A stretch of 47,444 nt of DNA from Bacteroides sp. CAG:443. GTDB taxonomy: Bacteria > Bacteroidota > Bacteroidia > Bacteroidales > Bacteroidaceae. Positions 1-8,846 of the stretch are shown here, piece by piece; the stretch's first letter is position 1, and the number at the start of each line of letters is the position of its first letter. The notes below the pieces were generated by a model. It was given only the letters and a program-made list of their open reading frames with translations, was not told the origin of the DNA and searched no databases. Position numbers and translations under genes: made by a program. The stretch covers positions 1-47,444 of the forward strand of contig FR887740.1 in the NCBI GenBank assembly GCA_000432735.1, given 5' to 3'.

Positions 1-1
1 A

Positions 2-250
2 AACTATATTTTTAGGATAATGCTGGGGTTTGGATAACTGCTGCTGGTCACGCTTGCCTATAATGTCGGTCCATACAGGCTTTTAGGCAGCAAGAAAATA
101 CCCAAGAGTACTCTTGTCAAGAAGCTGGAGGTCGGAGATCGGAATATCTATAAGGAGTATGTTTCTTTCCGATATTATAAAGGCAAAGTAGTTCCAAATA
201 TCGAACGAAGGAGGAAGGTGGAATATCTGCTACTCTTTGAATTCTCTTAA
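2..250 (+). pseudogene. C-terminal remnant of a phage-type lysozyme (GH24-like), cut by window edge and a stop
   Basis: The plus-strand frame starting at base 2 reads through a TAA stop at 35-37 and then gives about 70 codons with residues such as AYNVGPYRLLGSKKIPKSTL and ending in ERRRKVEYLLLFEFS, stop at 248-250. This resembles the C-terminal end of phage-type lysozymes found in Bacteroides (cell-wall muramidases that carry a conserved AYNVG and a terminal RRR.E.. motif). The N-terminal catalytic part would lie outside the window. The in-frame stop before AYNVG suggests a broken gene rather than a working one, although a sequencing error could do the same. Family assignment is from recognition of the motif only. 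Confidence 0.55.
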
Positions 251-258
251 TCTGAATC

Positions 259-2565
259 TTATAAACGATTCTTTTCGCTTTGACCGGCACCCCTTCCTTT
301 ATATTTGCTCATCGTAGAGTTAAATGCATAACGTATGGTAAACCGAACAGCCTGTGAATCACTATAGTTCCATTTGTCAAGTTTCATTTGAGTTCCATAG
401 GTTATCATTGAATTACGGGCTGTTTTGAATATATCCGTTGCACTAAGCTGGAAAAAACAGTTACCAATTGTCTTGGCTACACCCAGATTTATTTGCCATG
501 ACGGTTTTAGTGTAACCACATCCATATCTCCCGATGTATGATATAACATATCACCTGTAATGGTAAAACCTTTTCCGACAGATATGCTGTTGTAGAAATT
601 GATAAACAACAATGGATTGTTCATTCGCAGTTCTGTCCCCATAAATGGTATTTTAAGGTTTTGTCCCATCAGATTAAATTGGAGACGAGGTGACCAGATT
701 GATATTTTAGGGGATAGAGATACCATCGCTGTATAGTTTGAGATATGATCATAATTCATATAAGTCATCAGATTTACAGGTTCTCCTTCCTTATATGCTT
801 CAACAATCCCGACTATAGCATCTTTTACATATTGATAGCTTGCTGAAAAGAAAACCCATTTGTAAATACCAGCCAAAGAAACATCGTGATTCATTTCCGG
901 TTTCAATAGAGGATTTCCTGTCTCATAGGTAAAGCGGTCGTCATATTGTATATTGCTGCTCAATTGACTATACAGCGGCCGTTTTGTCTTGGCAGTATAT
1001 GATAGAGTAAACTTAGCTTTTTTAATAGGGAACGTAAAGTCTATATTGGGAAACAAACGATCATATTTTCGGCTTTGCTCTGATATTAAGAGCCCATTCT
1101 CATAGTAATCGGATATAGTATGCTCATACCTTAATCCCCCTGAAAGTTCATAGACTCCTATGGGGAAAGTGGTACTTATGAACCCCGCAATATTATGTTC
1201 CTTGATATTGTCATCTGCATCCGGCAAAAAATCGTTATAGTTATTATATCGGTCAGTTCTATTTGTATAGGTGTACTCATAACCGGCCTCAAGTGTATTT
1301 TTACCAAAGTCGTATTCCAGGACGGATTTGGAGGCAAACATTGAACTGTTGATGTGATTCAGGCTGCTTATTGTCGATTCTCCTTCCGATAAACTGATTT
1401 CATCTATTTCCTGTTCAGCTTTATTGCGACTTGAATAATAGTCGTTATTTACAGTAAGCGTCCAATCTCCATATTCGCCTATATAATACATATTCAATAT
1501 GTTTGTCGGCATATTCTTTCTTTTCCAGTATGTATAGTAATCTATTTTATCATCAAGGATACCATTTAATTCGATTGTTTCATTTGTGGTCCAGTCTGAA
1601 TGATTGTAAGGTGTACCTCGAAATTCATATTTTACTCCCAATACATTCTTAGGGTTAATTTGCCAGTTGAGACCTAAATTGGCATTATAAGTTGTGCTGA
1701 CAGGCAATATGATAATGTCAGAATTCAGATCATACAGATTATGCCCAGTATTTATTATGGTGACATTTTTCTGCTGTTGATATCGTCTTGAATGGTCAAA
1801 AGCAAAGGCCCCGAATATGTCAAGATTATTCTTCCTGAAATTGAGTGAAAGGTTGTCCGAATTAGACCAAGAGTGAGCAGCCCGGACGACAGCTTGTATT
1901 GAGCCGCTTAATCCGTCTCCTTGTTTCTTGATTGTGCGAACTAATAACACTGATCTTACTTCTGCACCATATTTTGCACCGGGATTACTGATTACTTCCA
2001 CACTTGCAATATCTTTTGATGACATTCTATATAATTCGCTGTTGTCCGTCAGTTTTCTCCCATTCACATATATGATTGGTGTCCCTTTGCCAAAAACAGT
2101 AAATTTGTCATCTTCACGCATAACGCCTGGAAGTTGTCCAATCACATCCATTGCATTCCCGAGCAGGCTCAAAACAGACCCATTTACAGTTGTGATTATG
2201 CCACCTTTTGTCAAATGTTGAGAAGGTCGTTGTGCCGTTACCGTAACTTCGTCCAGCAGGATATTGTCTGAAACAAGTACGAGTGTTCCAATATCGTTTT
2301 TCTCATCCAGTGTTTTTATAATTGTCTTGTATCCGAGAGCGGAAATTTGTAGAAACTTTGCTTTTGCATAATCGGTAAAAAAATCAAATTTACCACTTGC
2401 GTCTGTTACTGCTCCTGCGATATATACGGAATCAGCACCCATCAAAATAACATTTGCAAACTCTACGGGGTTCTGGTTCTCGTCACATACCACACCTTTG
2501 ATTTGCGCCTTGACTGTAAATGGCACAATCATTAAAACAAAAATAAATAAAAGATTTCTTTTCAT
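259..2565 (-). CDS. Outer-membrane beta-barrel protein with CarboxypepD-like and TonB-plug-like N-terminus
   Basis: About 768 residues from the chosen start MKRNLLF, which begins a clear signal peptide ending near residue 20 (FTVKAQ); an ATG four codons upstream (2577) is possible but adds only MQAS before the signal. Residues about 22-105 form a carboxypeptidase-regulatory-like beta-sandwich (IKGVVCDENQNPVEFANV). Residues about 105-220 look like a plug (LDEVTVTAQ, VNGRKLTDNSEL, DIASVEVISNPGAKYGAEV). The rest alternates aromatic beta strands and ends in KYKGRGAGQSEKNRL, typical of the OMP_b-brl_3 group. Such proteins sit in the outer membrane; the substrate cannot be read from sequence. No SusD-like partner is adjacent, so a SusCD glycan-uptake pair is unlikely. 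It lies just downstream of, and co-directional with, the TPR/HTH regulator gene, which may control it. Confidence 0.88.
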   Translation of the reverse strand: MKRNLLFIFVLMIVPFTVKAQIKGVVCDENQNPVEFANVILMGADSVYIAGAVTDASGKFDFFTDYAKAKFLQISALGYKTIIKTLDEKNDIGTLVLVSDNILLDEVTVTAQRPSQHLTKGGIITTVNGSVLSLLGNAMDVIGQLPGVMREDDKFTVFGKGTPIIYVNGRKLTDNSELYRMSSKDIASVEVISNPGAKYGAEVRSVLLVRTIKKQGDGLSGSIQAVVRAAHSWSNSDNLSLNFRKNNLDIFGAFAFDHSRRYQQQKNVTIINTGHNLYDLNSDIIILPVSTTYNANLGLNWQINPKNVLGVKYEFRGTPYNHSDWTTNETIELNGILDDKIDYYTYWKRKNMPTNILNMYYIGEYGDWTLTVNNDYYSSRNKAEQEIDEISLSEGESTISSLNHINSSMFASKSVLEYDFGKNTLEAGYEYTYTNRTDRYNNYNDFLPDADDNIKEHNIAGFISTTFPIGVYELSGGLRYEHTISDYYENGLLISEQSRKYDRLFPNIDFTFPIKKAKFTLSYTAKTKRPLYSQLSSNIQYDDRFTYETGNPLLKPEMNHDVSLAGIYKWVFFSASYQYVKDAIVGIVEAYKEGEPVNLMTYMNYDHISNYTAMVSLSPKISIWSPRLQFNLMGQNLKIPFMGTELRMNNPLLFINFYNSISVGKGFTITGDMLYHTSGDMDVVTLKPSWQINLGVAKTIGNCFFQLSATDIFKTARNSMITYGTQMKLDKWNYSDSQAVRFTIRYAFNSTMSKYKGRGAGQSEKNRL

Positions 2566-2711
2566 ACTTGCTTGCATTTTTATGACTCAATGCAAAAGTA
2601 TGATTTTAGTTATAGGGGCTTTAGGACTATGCATTGCAGATTTGTTGCAATGTGCGTTTCAGTGTTTCACATTTGTTTCAATGTTTGTATATTACAATGT
2701 ATATCAGCCAA

Positions 2712-4313
2712 TTATCTACCGAATATAAATTGATACATCTGAGGGTCAAGTTTTTCTTTAAGTCTGCTTTTTCGGGTTCTGATAGCATTTTCCGAAGCCC
2801 CCATGCACTTGGAAATCGTTGTATTATTTATTTTCAGAAGACAAAAGAGACAGAGTGTCAGATCATCCAGATTGACTCCATTGCCTGCCGCTTTTATATC
2901 GATTATCATGTCTGTGAATTCTTCGAATAACTGTTTCCTGAGTTTGTCCCTTTCTGCAGGCGGAAGAAAAGAACCATTGGAATGCTTGTCATTCCCTTCC
3001 AATATTTGAAGTTTCTTCATCCATCCATTCCGAATGAAATTGTCTCTGCAAATATCAGCTCTTTTCTTCCAAATCTTAGTCAATTCAGAATTTTGGTCAT
3101 TTTCAGCATCGATAGATTGTAATTCTATCTGATTGACACGAATCTGGTCCAGTTCTTTTCTTATTTTGATATATCGTTTCTTGTTATTTCTGTCGTATAG
3201 GAAGAACAATATTATACCAAAGAATACGATTGACAATATGATAACAATCTTTCTTTGGGTTCTTAGTTGAGATTCATGAATGTGTTTCTGCAATAGTAAG
3301 TTGTTGCTTGAAATCTCACTATTCAGAGCTTCCTTTCTTGAAATGACTTGTGAAATTGAATCGTTCCTTGAAATCCCTTCACTTGCAGAAACTTCTTCAC
3401 CCAAGGTGTATTTTACACATGCATGGAGTATTCTAAGACTGTTGTATGTATTGATTGAATACTTATCAGGAGCACTGCTATATAACGAATCAGCTTTGTC
3501 GCAAAAATATTTTGCAATGCCTGTATGCCTGTTGTTTAGATTGAGAAAACCTAAAGTAATTAACCTTCCCAAACTGTTTTCAGGTAATTCCGTTAAATAG
3601 CTTTTGGCTTTTTCGTAATTTACGCCTGGCGTATTTGCATAATTCAGCACATAGGTGGTATAATTAGATTCTCCTTTATTTTGTTGTGAAAAATCAATGG
3701 CACGGGCGATATAAACCAATGCGGAGTCATTTTTATTGATGAAGCCATAGCAAGTTCCAATTTGGTGCAGAGCATAAGCCTTTTGTTGTTCTGTCTCCGC
3801 ATAAGTTAATGCTTTCCTTGCATATAGTATTGCTTTATTGTAATCTTTTTCAGCAGACGGTTCACAATAAATATTTGCCAGTTTCATATTCAAAGAATAT
3901 AGCTGGGTCTTATTTTCCTCACCTATCATGTTGATTGATTGCTGAAAATAATAGAACATTGAATCCTGTTGTCCACGCCACATAGACTGATAGGCTTTGA
4001 GTTGATAGGCTTTGAATAGCTCTATACTGTCACTATTTTGCTTGAAATAGGATACACTGTTGTTCAAAAGGCTATCAGAGGCAAAGGCTTTGCTTTGTTG
4101 AAGTTTTACCGTAGTGAGCAATATTCCGCATCGTGCTCTTTGTTGCTGGGTCAATTTTGAATATGGATATAATGTTTCCAGTATTGTTTGGGCAGAATCG
4201 GGATGCTCAACGGCCATTGATTCTGCCGTATCCAAAATCCTCTCTTTTTGTGTGGAATTGTTACATGCACATAACGCCACTGCTAATATAATGATATATA
4301 GTATATTTCTCAT
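2712..4313 (-). CDS. Membrane-anchored TPR protein with cytoplasmic LuxR-like HTH (putative one-component regulator)
   Basis: 533 residues from the chosen start MRNILYIIILAVALCAC. The reading frame is open 114 codons further upstream, but this start gives a lipoprotein-like signal with Cys near residue 18-20, so I prefer it. Residues about 30-300 are helical TPR-like repeats (for example YNKAILYARKALTYAE near 158-172). Residues about 355-373 are one transmembrane helix (IVIILSIVFFGIILFFLY), followed by a charged coiled-coil stretch. The C-terminus at about 485-522 (LTLCLFCLLKINNTTISKCM, then NAIRTRKSRLKEKL) reads as a helix-turn-helix of the LuxR/sigma-4 type. The arrangement is outside sensor, membrane helix, inside DNA-binding domain, as in the DUF6377-like TPR regulators of Bacteroides. 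The likely target is the adjacent barrel gene; this is inference from position. Confidence 0.82.
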   Translation of the reverse strand: MRNILYIIILAVALCACNNSTQKERILDTAESMAVEHPDSAQTILETLYPYSKLTQQQRARCGILLTTVKLQQSKAFASDSLLNNSVSYFKQNSDSIELFKAYQLKAYQSMWRGQQDSMFYYFQQSINMIGEENKTQLYSLNMKLANIYCEPSAEKDYNKAILYARKALTYAETEQQKAYALHQIGTCYGFINKNDSALVYIARAIDFSQQNKGESNYTTYVLNYANTPGVNYEKAKSYLTELPENSLGRLITLGFLNLNNRHTGIAKYFCDKADSLYSSAPDKYSINTYNSLRILHACVKYTLGEEVSASEGISRNDSISQVISRKEALNSEISSNNLLLQKHIHESQLRTQRKIVIILSIVFFGIILFFLYDRNNKKRYIKIRKELDQIRVNQIELQSIDAENDQNSELTKIWKKRADICRDNFIRNGWMKKLQILEGNDKHSNGSFLPPAERDKLRKQLFEEFTDMIIDIKAAGNGVNLDDLTLCLFCLLKINNTTISKCMGASENAIRTRKSRLKEKLDPQMYQFIFGR

Positions 4314-5634
4314 ACTTGTCCCTTTTGATACAAAAGTATATATTTCTTTTAAGAAAAACGTTAAGGAAAAAGAAAGATCCACGTCCTGCAGTGTCAGCCA
4401 GAGTTCGTGATCGTACAGTACATTCAATGGCTTGAGTGTTTCCACCATGTACTTCTTCTTCTTCGCTTTCTGTAACATGACATTTGATTTTTTGTTAGTC
4501 CGGCTTACAGGGGCCGGAGTTCCCATAACTACAGGCTTAAAAAGGTCGTGTTCCGAACATGCAAGGCTTCGGGAAAATACTGCAAGCCCTCCGGGGCGAG
4601 GATGATTTTTTCCATGAACCCGAAGGGCTTGGCCTTGCTTGTACGAGAAGAACACGAATTACCTTTGCCTGTGCTTATGGGAACTCAGTCGCGGTATGAC
4701 TTCTCTTTTGAGGTATGTTTGTGTGGTGAGATTATGGCCTTTTTATTCGGCCTTTTCAGAAAGAAATGTTCTCTTTGCAAATGAAATAATGAGTTGTTTG
4801 AAAGCATGAGAAATATAGCGGTTCGGAACAGTCCGGCTTTTTTTTATCCAAAACTTGCCTGATTACAAATAGAGAAATGCGATTTATTTAGGGGTATACT
4901 CAGCTTAGAAATCTTCTTCTAAAATTCTAATATATCGTTGGGCTATGAGATGATTAAGCAGCTTTCAGAGAAGATAAACAATGTTTATTTTTCCTGCAAC
5001 AGATATAGAAATTTATGTATAAAATTGCTGACAAATGAAATGCCTTATAAAGGATTACTTCAATAGCTTGTATACGAACGAAACGAATCTATATGGCTCT
5101 TGTCGAAGAGGACTCTATACGATGAACTGGGAACGTATGCATCATTATGAATTGTATGGCGTAGATTCGATATGGGATGAGATATGGATGAAGAAGTGTA
5201 TCCCATAGTATCAGGCTGATGATGAAACAGGAACCGGTTGGATGACATGGAAAGAACAGATGTGAGAGGTTTACGTTTTCAGTTGCTTTTAAACTTTTGT
5301 TCGAAGAGATGGATTAAAGGAGTATTCAGGAGAGCCCAAAGTTTTATTATTGGTTGGGAATCGTTTGCAGGTTAAAAATATGAGTTAAAGATTTTTTATT
5401 GCTGAGAGATCCTTTATAAGACACGGATTCTACTATATGATTTTAATGATTGTAATGAGTAGATGGAATAAGGGTCTGAATTGTCAGGTGAGCTATAGGC
5501 ATGTATCTGTTCCCTCTTGATATGAGCTAATGATCGCTACAGACTATTTACAACTAAATTTGTCAGCGAGGAAAATATTTTACAATTTAAGCGAAAAAGA
5601 GAATGGAGCAATAATTCGCATTTCTGTATAAATA
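4314..5634. other. Gene-poor region with possible decayed coding fragments
   Basis: No intact gene is recognised over about 1.3 kb. On the minus strand between about 4340 and 4680 two adjacent frames look protein-like: one contains MEKIILAPEGLQYFPEALHV, the other continues with LFKPVVMGTPAPVSRTNKKS and MVETLKPLNVLYDHELWLTL. That suggests a frameshifted remnant of one protein, which I cannot name. From 4700 to 5630 the DNA is AT-rich with stops in all frames; a plus-strand stretch near 5120-5210 reads MNWERMHHYELYGVDSIWDE before stopping, again without a family match. Together with the broken lysozyme this marks 1-5640 as an accessory or decaying segment. Confidence 0.4.
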
Positions 5635-5681
5635 AAGAAGAGGTACATAGATCATCCTTTCTGATATATGCACCTCTTCTT
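5635..5681 (-). terminator. Rho-independent terminator of pyrKD
   Basis: AAGAAGAGGT (5635-5644) pairs with ACCTCTTCTT (5672-5681), and the stem extends inward through CATA/TATG with one G-U on the minus-strand transcript. Minus-strand transcription coming from pyrD runs through the stem into TTTATTTATAC, a usable U-rich tail. Confidence 0.75.
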
Positions 5682-5723
5682 GATTGACTATGGGATTCTA
5701 TAGAATCTTTCTGTTAAAATATT

Positions 5724-6635
5724 TTAAATTTCCAGCGCTCCTATAATGTCGCGTACAGATGAATAGCCATGACGATCCAGATAGTCGTTGATACCATCAG
5801 CGACCTTCACTGTGATAGCCGGGTCGATGAAGTTGGCGGTTCCTATCTGGATGGCAGTAGCACCTGCCAACAGGAACTCAACGGCATCCTTCCAGTTCAT
5901 GATACCACCCAGTCCTATTACTGGAATCTTTACGGCTTTGGCTACCTGCCAAACCATTCTCAAGGCAATCGGTTTTACGGCTGCACCGCTCATACCGCCG
6001 GTTACGGTAGACAGGATAGGCTTGCGCTTTTCAGCATCGATAGCCATTCCCAACAAGGTATTGATGAGCGATACACTGTCGGCTCCAGCGCCTTCGGCAG
6101 CCCGTGCAATTTCGGTGATGTCGGTTACGTTCGGCGAGAGTTTTACGATCAGTGTCTTATGGTATACCTTACGTACGGCACTTACCACCTCGGCAGCTCC
6201 ATGTGCTGAAACGCCGAAGGCCATACCACCTTGTTTTACGTTTGGACAGGAAATGTTCAGTTCGATGGCCGGAATATTTTCCAGTTCGTTGATGATGCTT
6301 GCCGTTTCGGCATAGTCTTCCACTTGTGAGCCCGAAACGTTTACAATCATATTTGTACGGATGTCTTTAATCTGTGGATAGATATGGTCTACAAAGTAAT
6401 GTACACCCTTGTTCTGCAATCCTACAGCATTCAGCATACCCATAGGAGTTTCTGCCATACGCGGATACGGATTACCCTCGCGATGATGCAGAGTGGTACC
6501 CTTTACAATGATACCACCAATCTTTTCCAGGTCTACAAAGTCCTGAAATTCCAGTCCATATCCAAATGTACCCGATGCAGTCATCACCGGATTCGACATT
6601 TCTAATTTACCGATGTTTACACTTAAATCTGCCAT
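5724..6635 (-). CDS. pyrD: Dihydroorotate dehydrogenase B, catalytic subunit
   Basis: 303 residues, the normal length for the class 1B catalytic subunit. It oxidises dihydroorotate to orotate in de novo pyrimidine synthesis using FMN, in the cytoplasm, and passes electrons to PyrK. Visible marks are SGTFGYGLEF (21-30), KGTT at 45-48 with the FMN-contacting lysine, the active-site cysteine in NISCPN (Cys130), and the glycine-rich phosphate-binding stretches GGMSG and GLGGIMN near the C-terminus. The start codon lies inside the end of pyrK (13-nt overlap), so translation is probably coupled. A terminator follows directly. Use of a Cys catalytic base plus an adjacent pyrK separates it from the membrane-bound, quinone-linked class 2 enzyme (Ser base). 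Confidence 0.97.
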   Translation of the reverse strand: MADLSVNIGKLEMSNPVMTASGTFGYGLEFQDFVDLEKIGGIIVKGTTLHHREGNPYPRMAETPMGMLNAVGLQNKGVHYFVDHIYPQIKDIRTNMIVNVSGSQVEDYAETASIINELENIPAIELNISCPNVKQGGMAFGVSAHGAAEVVSAVRKVYHKTLIVKLSPNVTDITEIARAAEGAGADSVSLINTLLGMAIDAEKRKPILSTVTGGMSGAAVKPIALRMVWQVAKAVKIPVIGLGGIMNWKDAVEFLLAGATAIQIGTANFIDPAITVKVADGINDYLDRHGYSSVRDIIGALEI

Positions 6636-7399
6636 AATAGTTTCTTTATATTAAATACAGGACCTTCTTTACAAACACACACATGACCTTCATCGGTCTT
6701 TTCTACGCAGCACAGACAGGCTCCGACACCGCATGCCATCGTATTTTCCAGCGATACTTCACACTCGATGCCGTTTGCTTTAGCGTATTTGGCAACAGCT
6801 ACCATCATCGGCTTGGGACCACAAGTGTAAATCATGTCGAACTTATGGTCTTTCAATACACTGTGCATGGTTACATAACCTTTTTCGCCCATGCTTCCAT
6901 CTTCGGTAGTAGTGTACACATCGCCAAACTGCTCGAATTGTTCCAGTTGCAGCAGATCATTCTTGGAACGTGCACCCAGCAGGAAAGTCGGCTTGCATCC
7001 CATTTTCAGTAATGCTTCGCCCAAATAAAGCATCGGAGCTGTACCCACACCACCGCCAACCAGAAGCACTTTCTTGTCGGGTGTTTCCGGCAGCGAGAAA
7101 CCATTACCCAAAGGCAGTACCACATTTACTGTGTCACCTTCTTTTACAGTTGCCAGCTTGCGTGTACCGTCGCCTACCAACTGTACGAGGAACCACACCT
7201 CGTTGGTCTTTCTGTCAACATAATTAATGGAAATAGGGCGCCGTAGGAATGTCGTATTTGAACCGTCTATGCGGATTTCGGCGAACTGCCCCGGAAGCAT
7301 CTCCGGCAACGGGGCTGACTGAGTCAGTTTAATCAGAACATAGTTTGTGTGCAAACGGATGTTCTCTGTTACTGTCAAATCTAATATGTATTTCTTCAT
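6623..7399 (-). CDS. pyrK: Dihydroorotate dehydrogenase B, electron transfer subunit
   Basis: 258 residues of the ferredoxin-reductase-like PyrK family. It carries FAD and a [2Fe-2S] cluster and moves electrons from PyrD to NAD+. The FAD-binding motif is RRPISINY (53-60), the nucleotide-binding glycine run is VGGGVGTAPM (114-123), and the cluster ligands are the cysteines in CGVGACLCC (223, 228, 231) plus Cys243. All expected ligands are present. It is the first gene of the pyrKD operon, with a -7 box at 7428-7435 flanked by a long inverted repeat, which suggests regulated initiation. Confidence 0.96.
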   Translation of the reverse strand: MKKYILDLTVTENIRLHTNYVLIKLTQSAPLPEMLPGQFAEIRIDGSNTTFLRRPISINYVDRKTNEVWFLVQLVGDGTRKLATVKEGDTVNVVLPLGNGFSLPETPDKKVLLVGGGVGTAPMLYLGEALLKMGCKPTFLLGARSKNDLLQLEQFEQFGDVYTTTEDGSMGEKGYVTMHSVLKDHKFDMIYTCGPKPMMVAVAKYAKANGIECEVSLENTMACGVGACLCCVEKTDEGHVCVCKEGPVFNIKKLLWQI

Positions 7400-7402
7400 A
7401 AA

Positions 7403-7450
7403 ACTAGAGTAAATTCGTTTCGTAATGCAAAGATAACGAATTTACCTAGT
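7403..7450 (-). promoter_or_regulatory. pyrKD promoter -7 box inside a long inverted repeat (likely operator)
   Basis: On the minus strand TATCTTTG (7428-7435) matches the Bacteroides -7 consensus TAnnTTTG. It is bracketed by perfect 11-bp arms GTAAATTCGTT (7409-7419) and AACGAATTTAC (7435-7445). The arms continue outward as ACTAG (7403-7407) and CTAGT (7446-7450), with one unpaired base at 7408. No clear -33 TTTG was found at normal spacing. The arms lie on both sides of the likely start site, so this reads as an operator rather than an RNA hairpin. Confidence 0.65.
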
Positions 7451-7489
7451 ATCTTCCTCTTTGCCTGAGGGAAAGTCCCAGTATGTAAC

Positions 7490-7538
7490 AAAAAAATGCC
7501 TAGATACGTTTCATTGAAAAACATCCAGGCATTTTTTT
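7490..7538 (-). terminator. Terminator after the XRE regulator gene
   Basis: AAAAAAATGCCTaGAT pairs with ATCcAGGCATTTTTTT around a loop near 7507-7522. T runs flank both sides, so it can act in both directions; on the minus strand it follows the XRE gene and protects pyrK from read-through. Confidence 0.75.
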
Positions 7539-7633
7539 GTATTTACATATTTCTTTAAAAATATAATATAAGGATAAGTTCTTGATGCGGATTCCCATGA
7601 AGACTATCTGCATCTCCTTAGAATAACTCCGCT

Positions 7634-8086
7634 TTACATTTTTTCAGGCTTAAATACCTGATACGTGCCGTTGTCGAAGAAAATTCTTATTTCGGTAATT
7701 TTCGGATGAGGTTTTTCTATGTATCTAATTTCCTCACGTACAGTTTCTTTAGGCGTATATACAGGCGTTTCTGACGCATTTTCCTTGCGAAAATCGAAAA
7801 GAATCGGACTTCCGGTCGATTTTTCTGCACTCTCATGGCTTTGTGCCGGCTGAGATATTGCAGCATCGGGTGTTGTTCCGTCTTCCATTTCGCCTTCTCC
7901 ATACAGCAGCCATTCAAGGTTGACATAAGGACAAGCTTTATGGATACGCATAACTACGTCAAGGCTCGGTTTGTTTCTGCCGTTGAATATGTGAGAAAGT
8001 GAAGAAGTTGAAATTCCAATCTTCTCAGCAAATTCAGCGTTACTCAAGCCTTCTTTCTGCATGATTTGTATAATACGGTCCTTCAT
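7634..8086 (-). CDS. XRE-family helix-turn-helix transcriptional regulator
   Basis: 150 residues from MKDRIIQIMQ (an ATG two codons upstream, at 8092, is equally possible). Residues about 1-60 are a Cro/CI-type HTH: NAEFAEKIGISTSSLSHIFN followed by GRNKPSLDVVMRIHKACPYV, and then NLEWLLYGEGEM, a common end of phage-repressor-like HTH domains in Bacteroides. The C-terminal part (from about 60) is low in recognisable features and ends in EIRIFFDNGTYQVFKPEKM. The gene stands alone between a terminator and an 840-bp gene-free region. Its promoter has a -33 TTTG and a -7 TACCTTTG exactly 20 nt apart. The -7 box lies within one copy of a repeated TTTAC-N4-GTAAA motif, which suggests autorepression. 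Targets other than itself are unknown. Confidence 0.88.
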   Translation of the reverse strand: MKDRIIQIMQKEGLSNAEFAEKIGISTSSLSHIFNGRNKPSLDVVMRIHKACPYVNLEWLLYGEGEMEDGTTPDAAISQPAQSHESAEKSTGSPILFDFRKENASETPVYTPKETVREEIRYIEKPHPKITEIRIFFDNGTYQVFKPEKM

Positions 8087-8113
8087 TAACAAATGGAATA
8101 GGTTATTTATCTA

Positions 8114-8595
8114 TTTACAAAGGTAATGTTTTATGTTTTCTTTTGCAAATTTACATGTATAAAAGTTAGAAGCAATTGGATTTTACAAATATAAATAATG
8201 AACCTTACTTTAGAGGTTTACGAATGTAAATTGAGTAATTTATAATAAAGCTTTCACTTTAACATATTATTATATTTACCTGATTAATAATGTATTATTA
8301 TCTTAAAATACAATTGTTACGCGTCTTGATAGAGAATTTATGGGAACAAATGTAAATTTGTTAAAGCTTTTCTTATAAATTTTATTGAAATATGTTGGTT
8401 ATTAGCCTATTCTATCTTATAGATCTTAAATGAATAAACTACCGTTTACATATAGATTTGTATACAAAACAAATGGCTCTCCCCTCTCCTATTCAGGGAT
8501 TTAGCCCTCTATTTTTCTATATTAATGTACTTTTTTACAAGGTTTACAAATGTAACTAATACATTTGTTTATAAATATAGTCCAACATTTGTAAA
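8114..8595. repeat. Dispersed TTTAC-N4-GTAAA dyad sites (putative XRE operators)
   Basis: Related sites: 8114-8127 TTTACAAAGGTAAT, 8182-8195 TTTACAAATATAAA, 8217-8230 TTTACGAATGTAAA (perfect arms), 8343-8356 GGAACAAATGTAAA, 8543-8556 TTTACAAATGTAAC, 8582-8595 CCAACATTTGTAAA. A weaker one is at 8559-8571, and a perfect palindrome TTTGTATACAAA sits at 8457-8468. The region 8093-8862 otherwise contains no recognisable gene, so these sites are the main structure in it. AT richness raises the chance background, but repetition of the same 14-mer shape is more than expected by eye. Confidence 0.6.
8118..8149 (-). promoter_or_regulatory. Promoter of the XRE regulator
   Basis: On the minus strand TTTG (8146-8149), a 20-nt spacer and TACCTTTG (8118-8125) fit the Bacteroides sigma-ABfr consensus very well. 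The -7 box sits inside the dyad TTTACAAAGGTAAT (8114-8127). Confidence 0.75.
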
Positions 8596-8794
8596 CAATG
8601 TCTAATTGTTAGTTGCAAGAAGATTGTTTGATGTCTCGTTTCTCCTATACATCCGTAAAGAGAACGTTCGGAGATTAACACCTATTTTGCCAGAAAATAT
8701 GCATCATATTAATTGCCGTCATTACGATAACTTTTGGAAGAACTTTACATTTTCCATTTTTCTCTTCCAATCTGCCTGAAATTCTCATACTCTC

Positions 8795-8846
8795 AGATTT
8801 TAAAATTTGCGGCCGATGATTCGTTTGCTTTCAAATTTTAAAATCT
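8795..8846. repeat. Perfect 15-bp inverted repeat next to the holA terminator
   Basis: AGATTTTAAAATTTG (8795-8809) and CAAATTTTAAAATCT (8832-8846) are exact reverse complements separated by 22 nt. It lies just beyond the holA terminator and has no coding role. It could be a backup terminator, a protein-binding site or a remnant of a small element. Confidence 0.7.

Noticed and set aside
5060..5248. 62-residue minus-strand open frame
   Set aside because: Ser/His/Tyr-rich, no start signal or family; consistent with random AT-rich DNA.
4784..5634. tRNA or structured RNA gene in the long gap
   Set aside because: No T-loop-like GTTCGA pattern, no CCA end and no GC-rich paired domain seen by eye.
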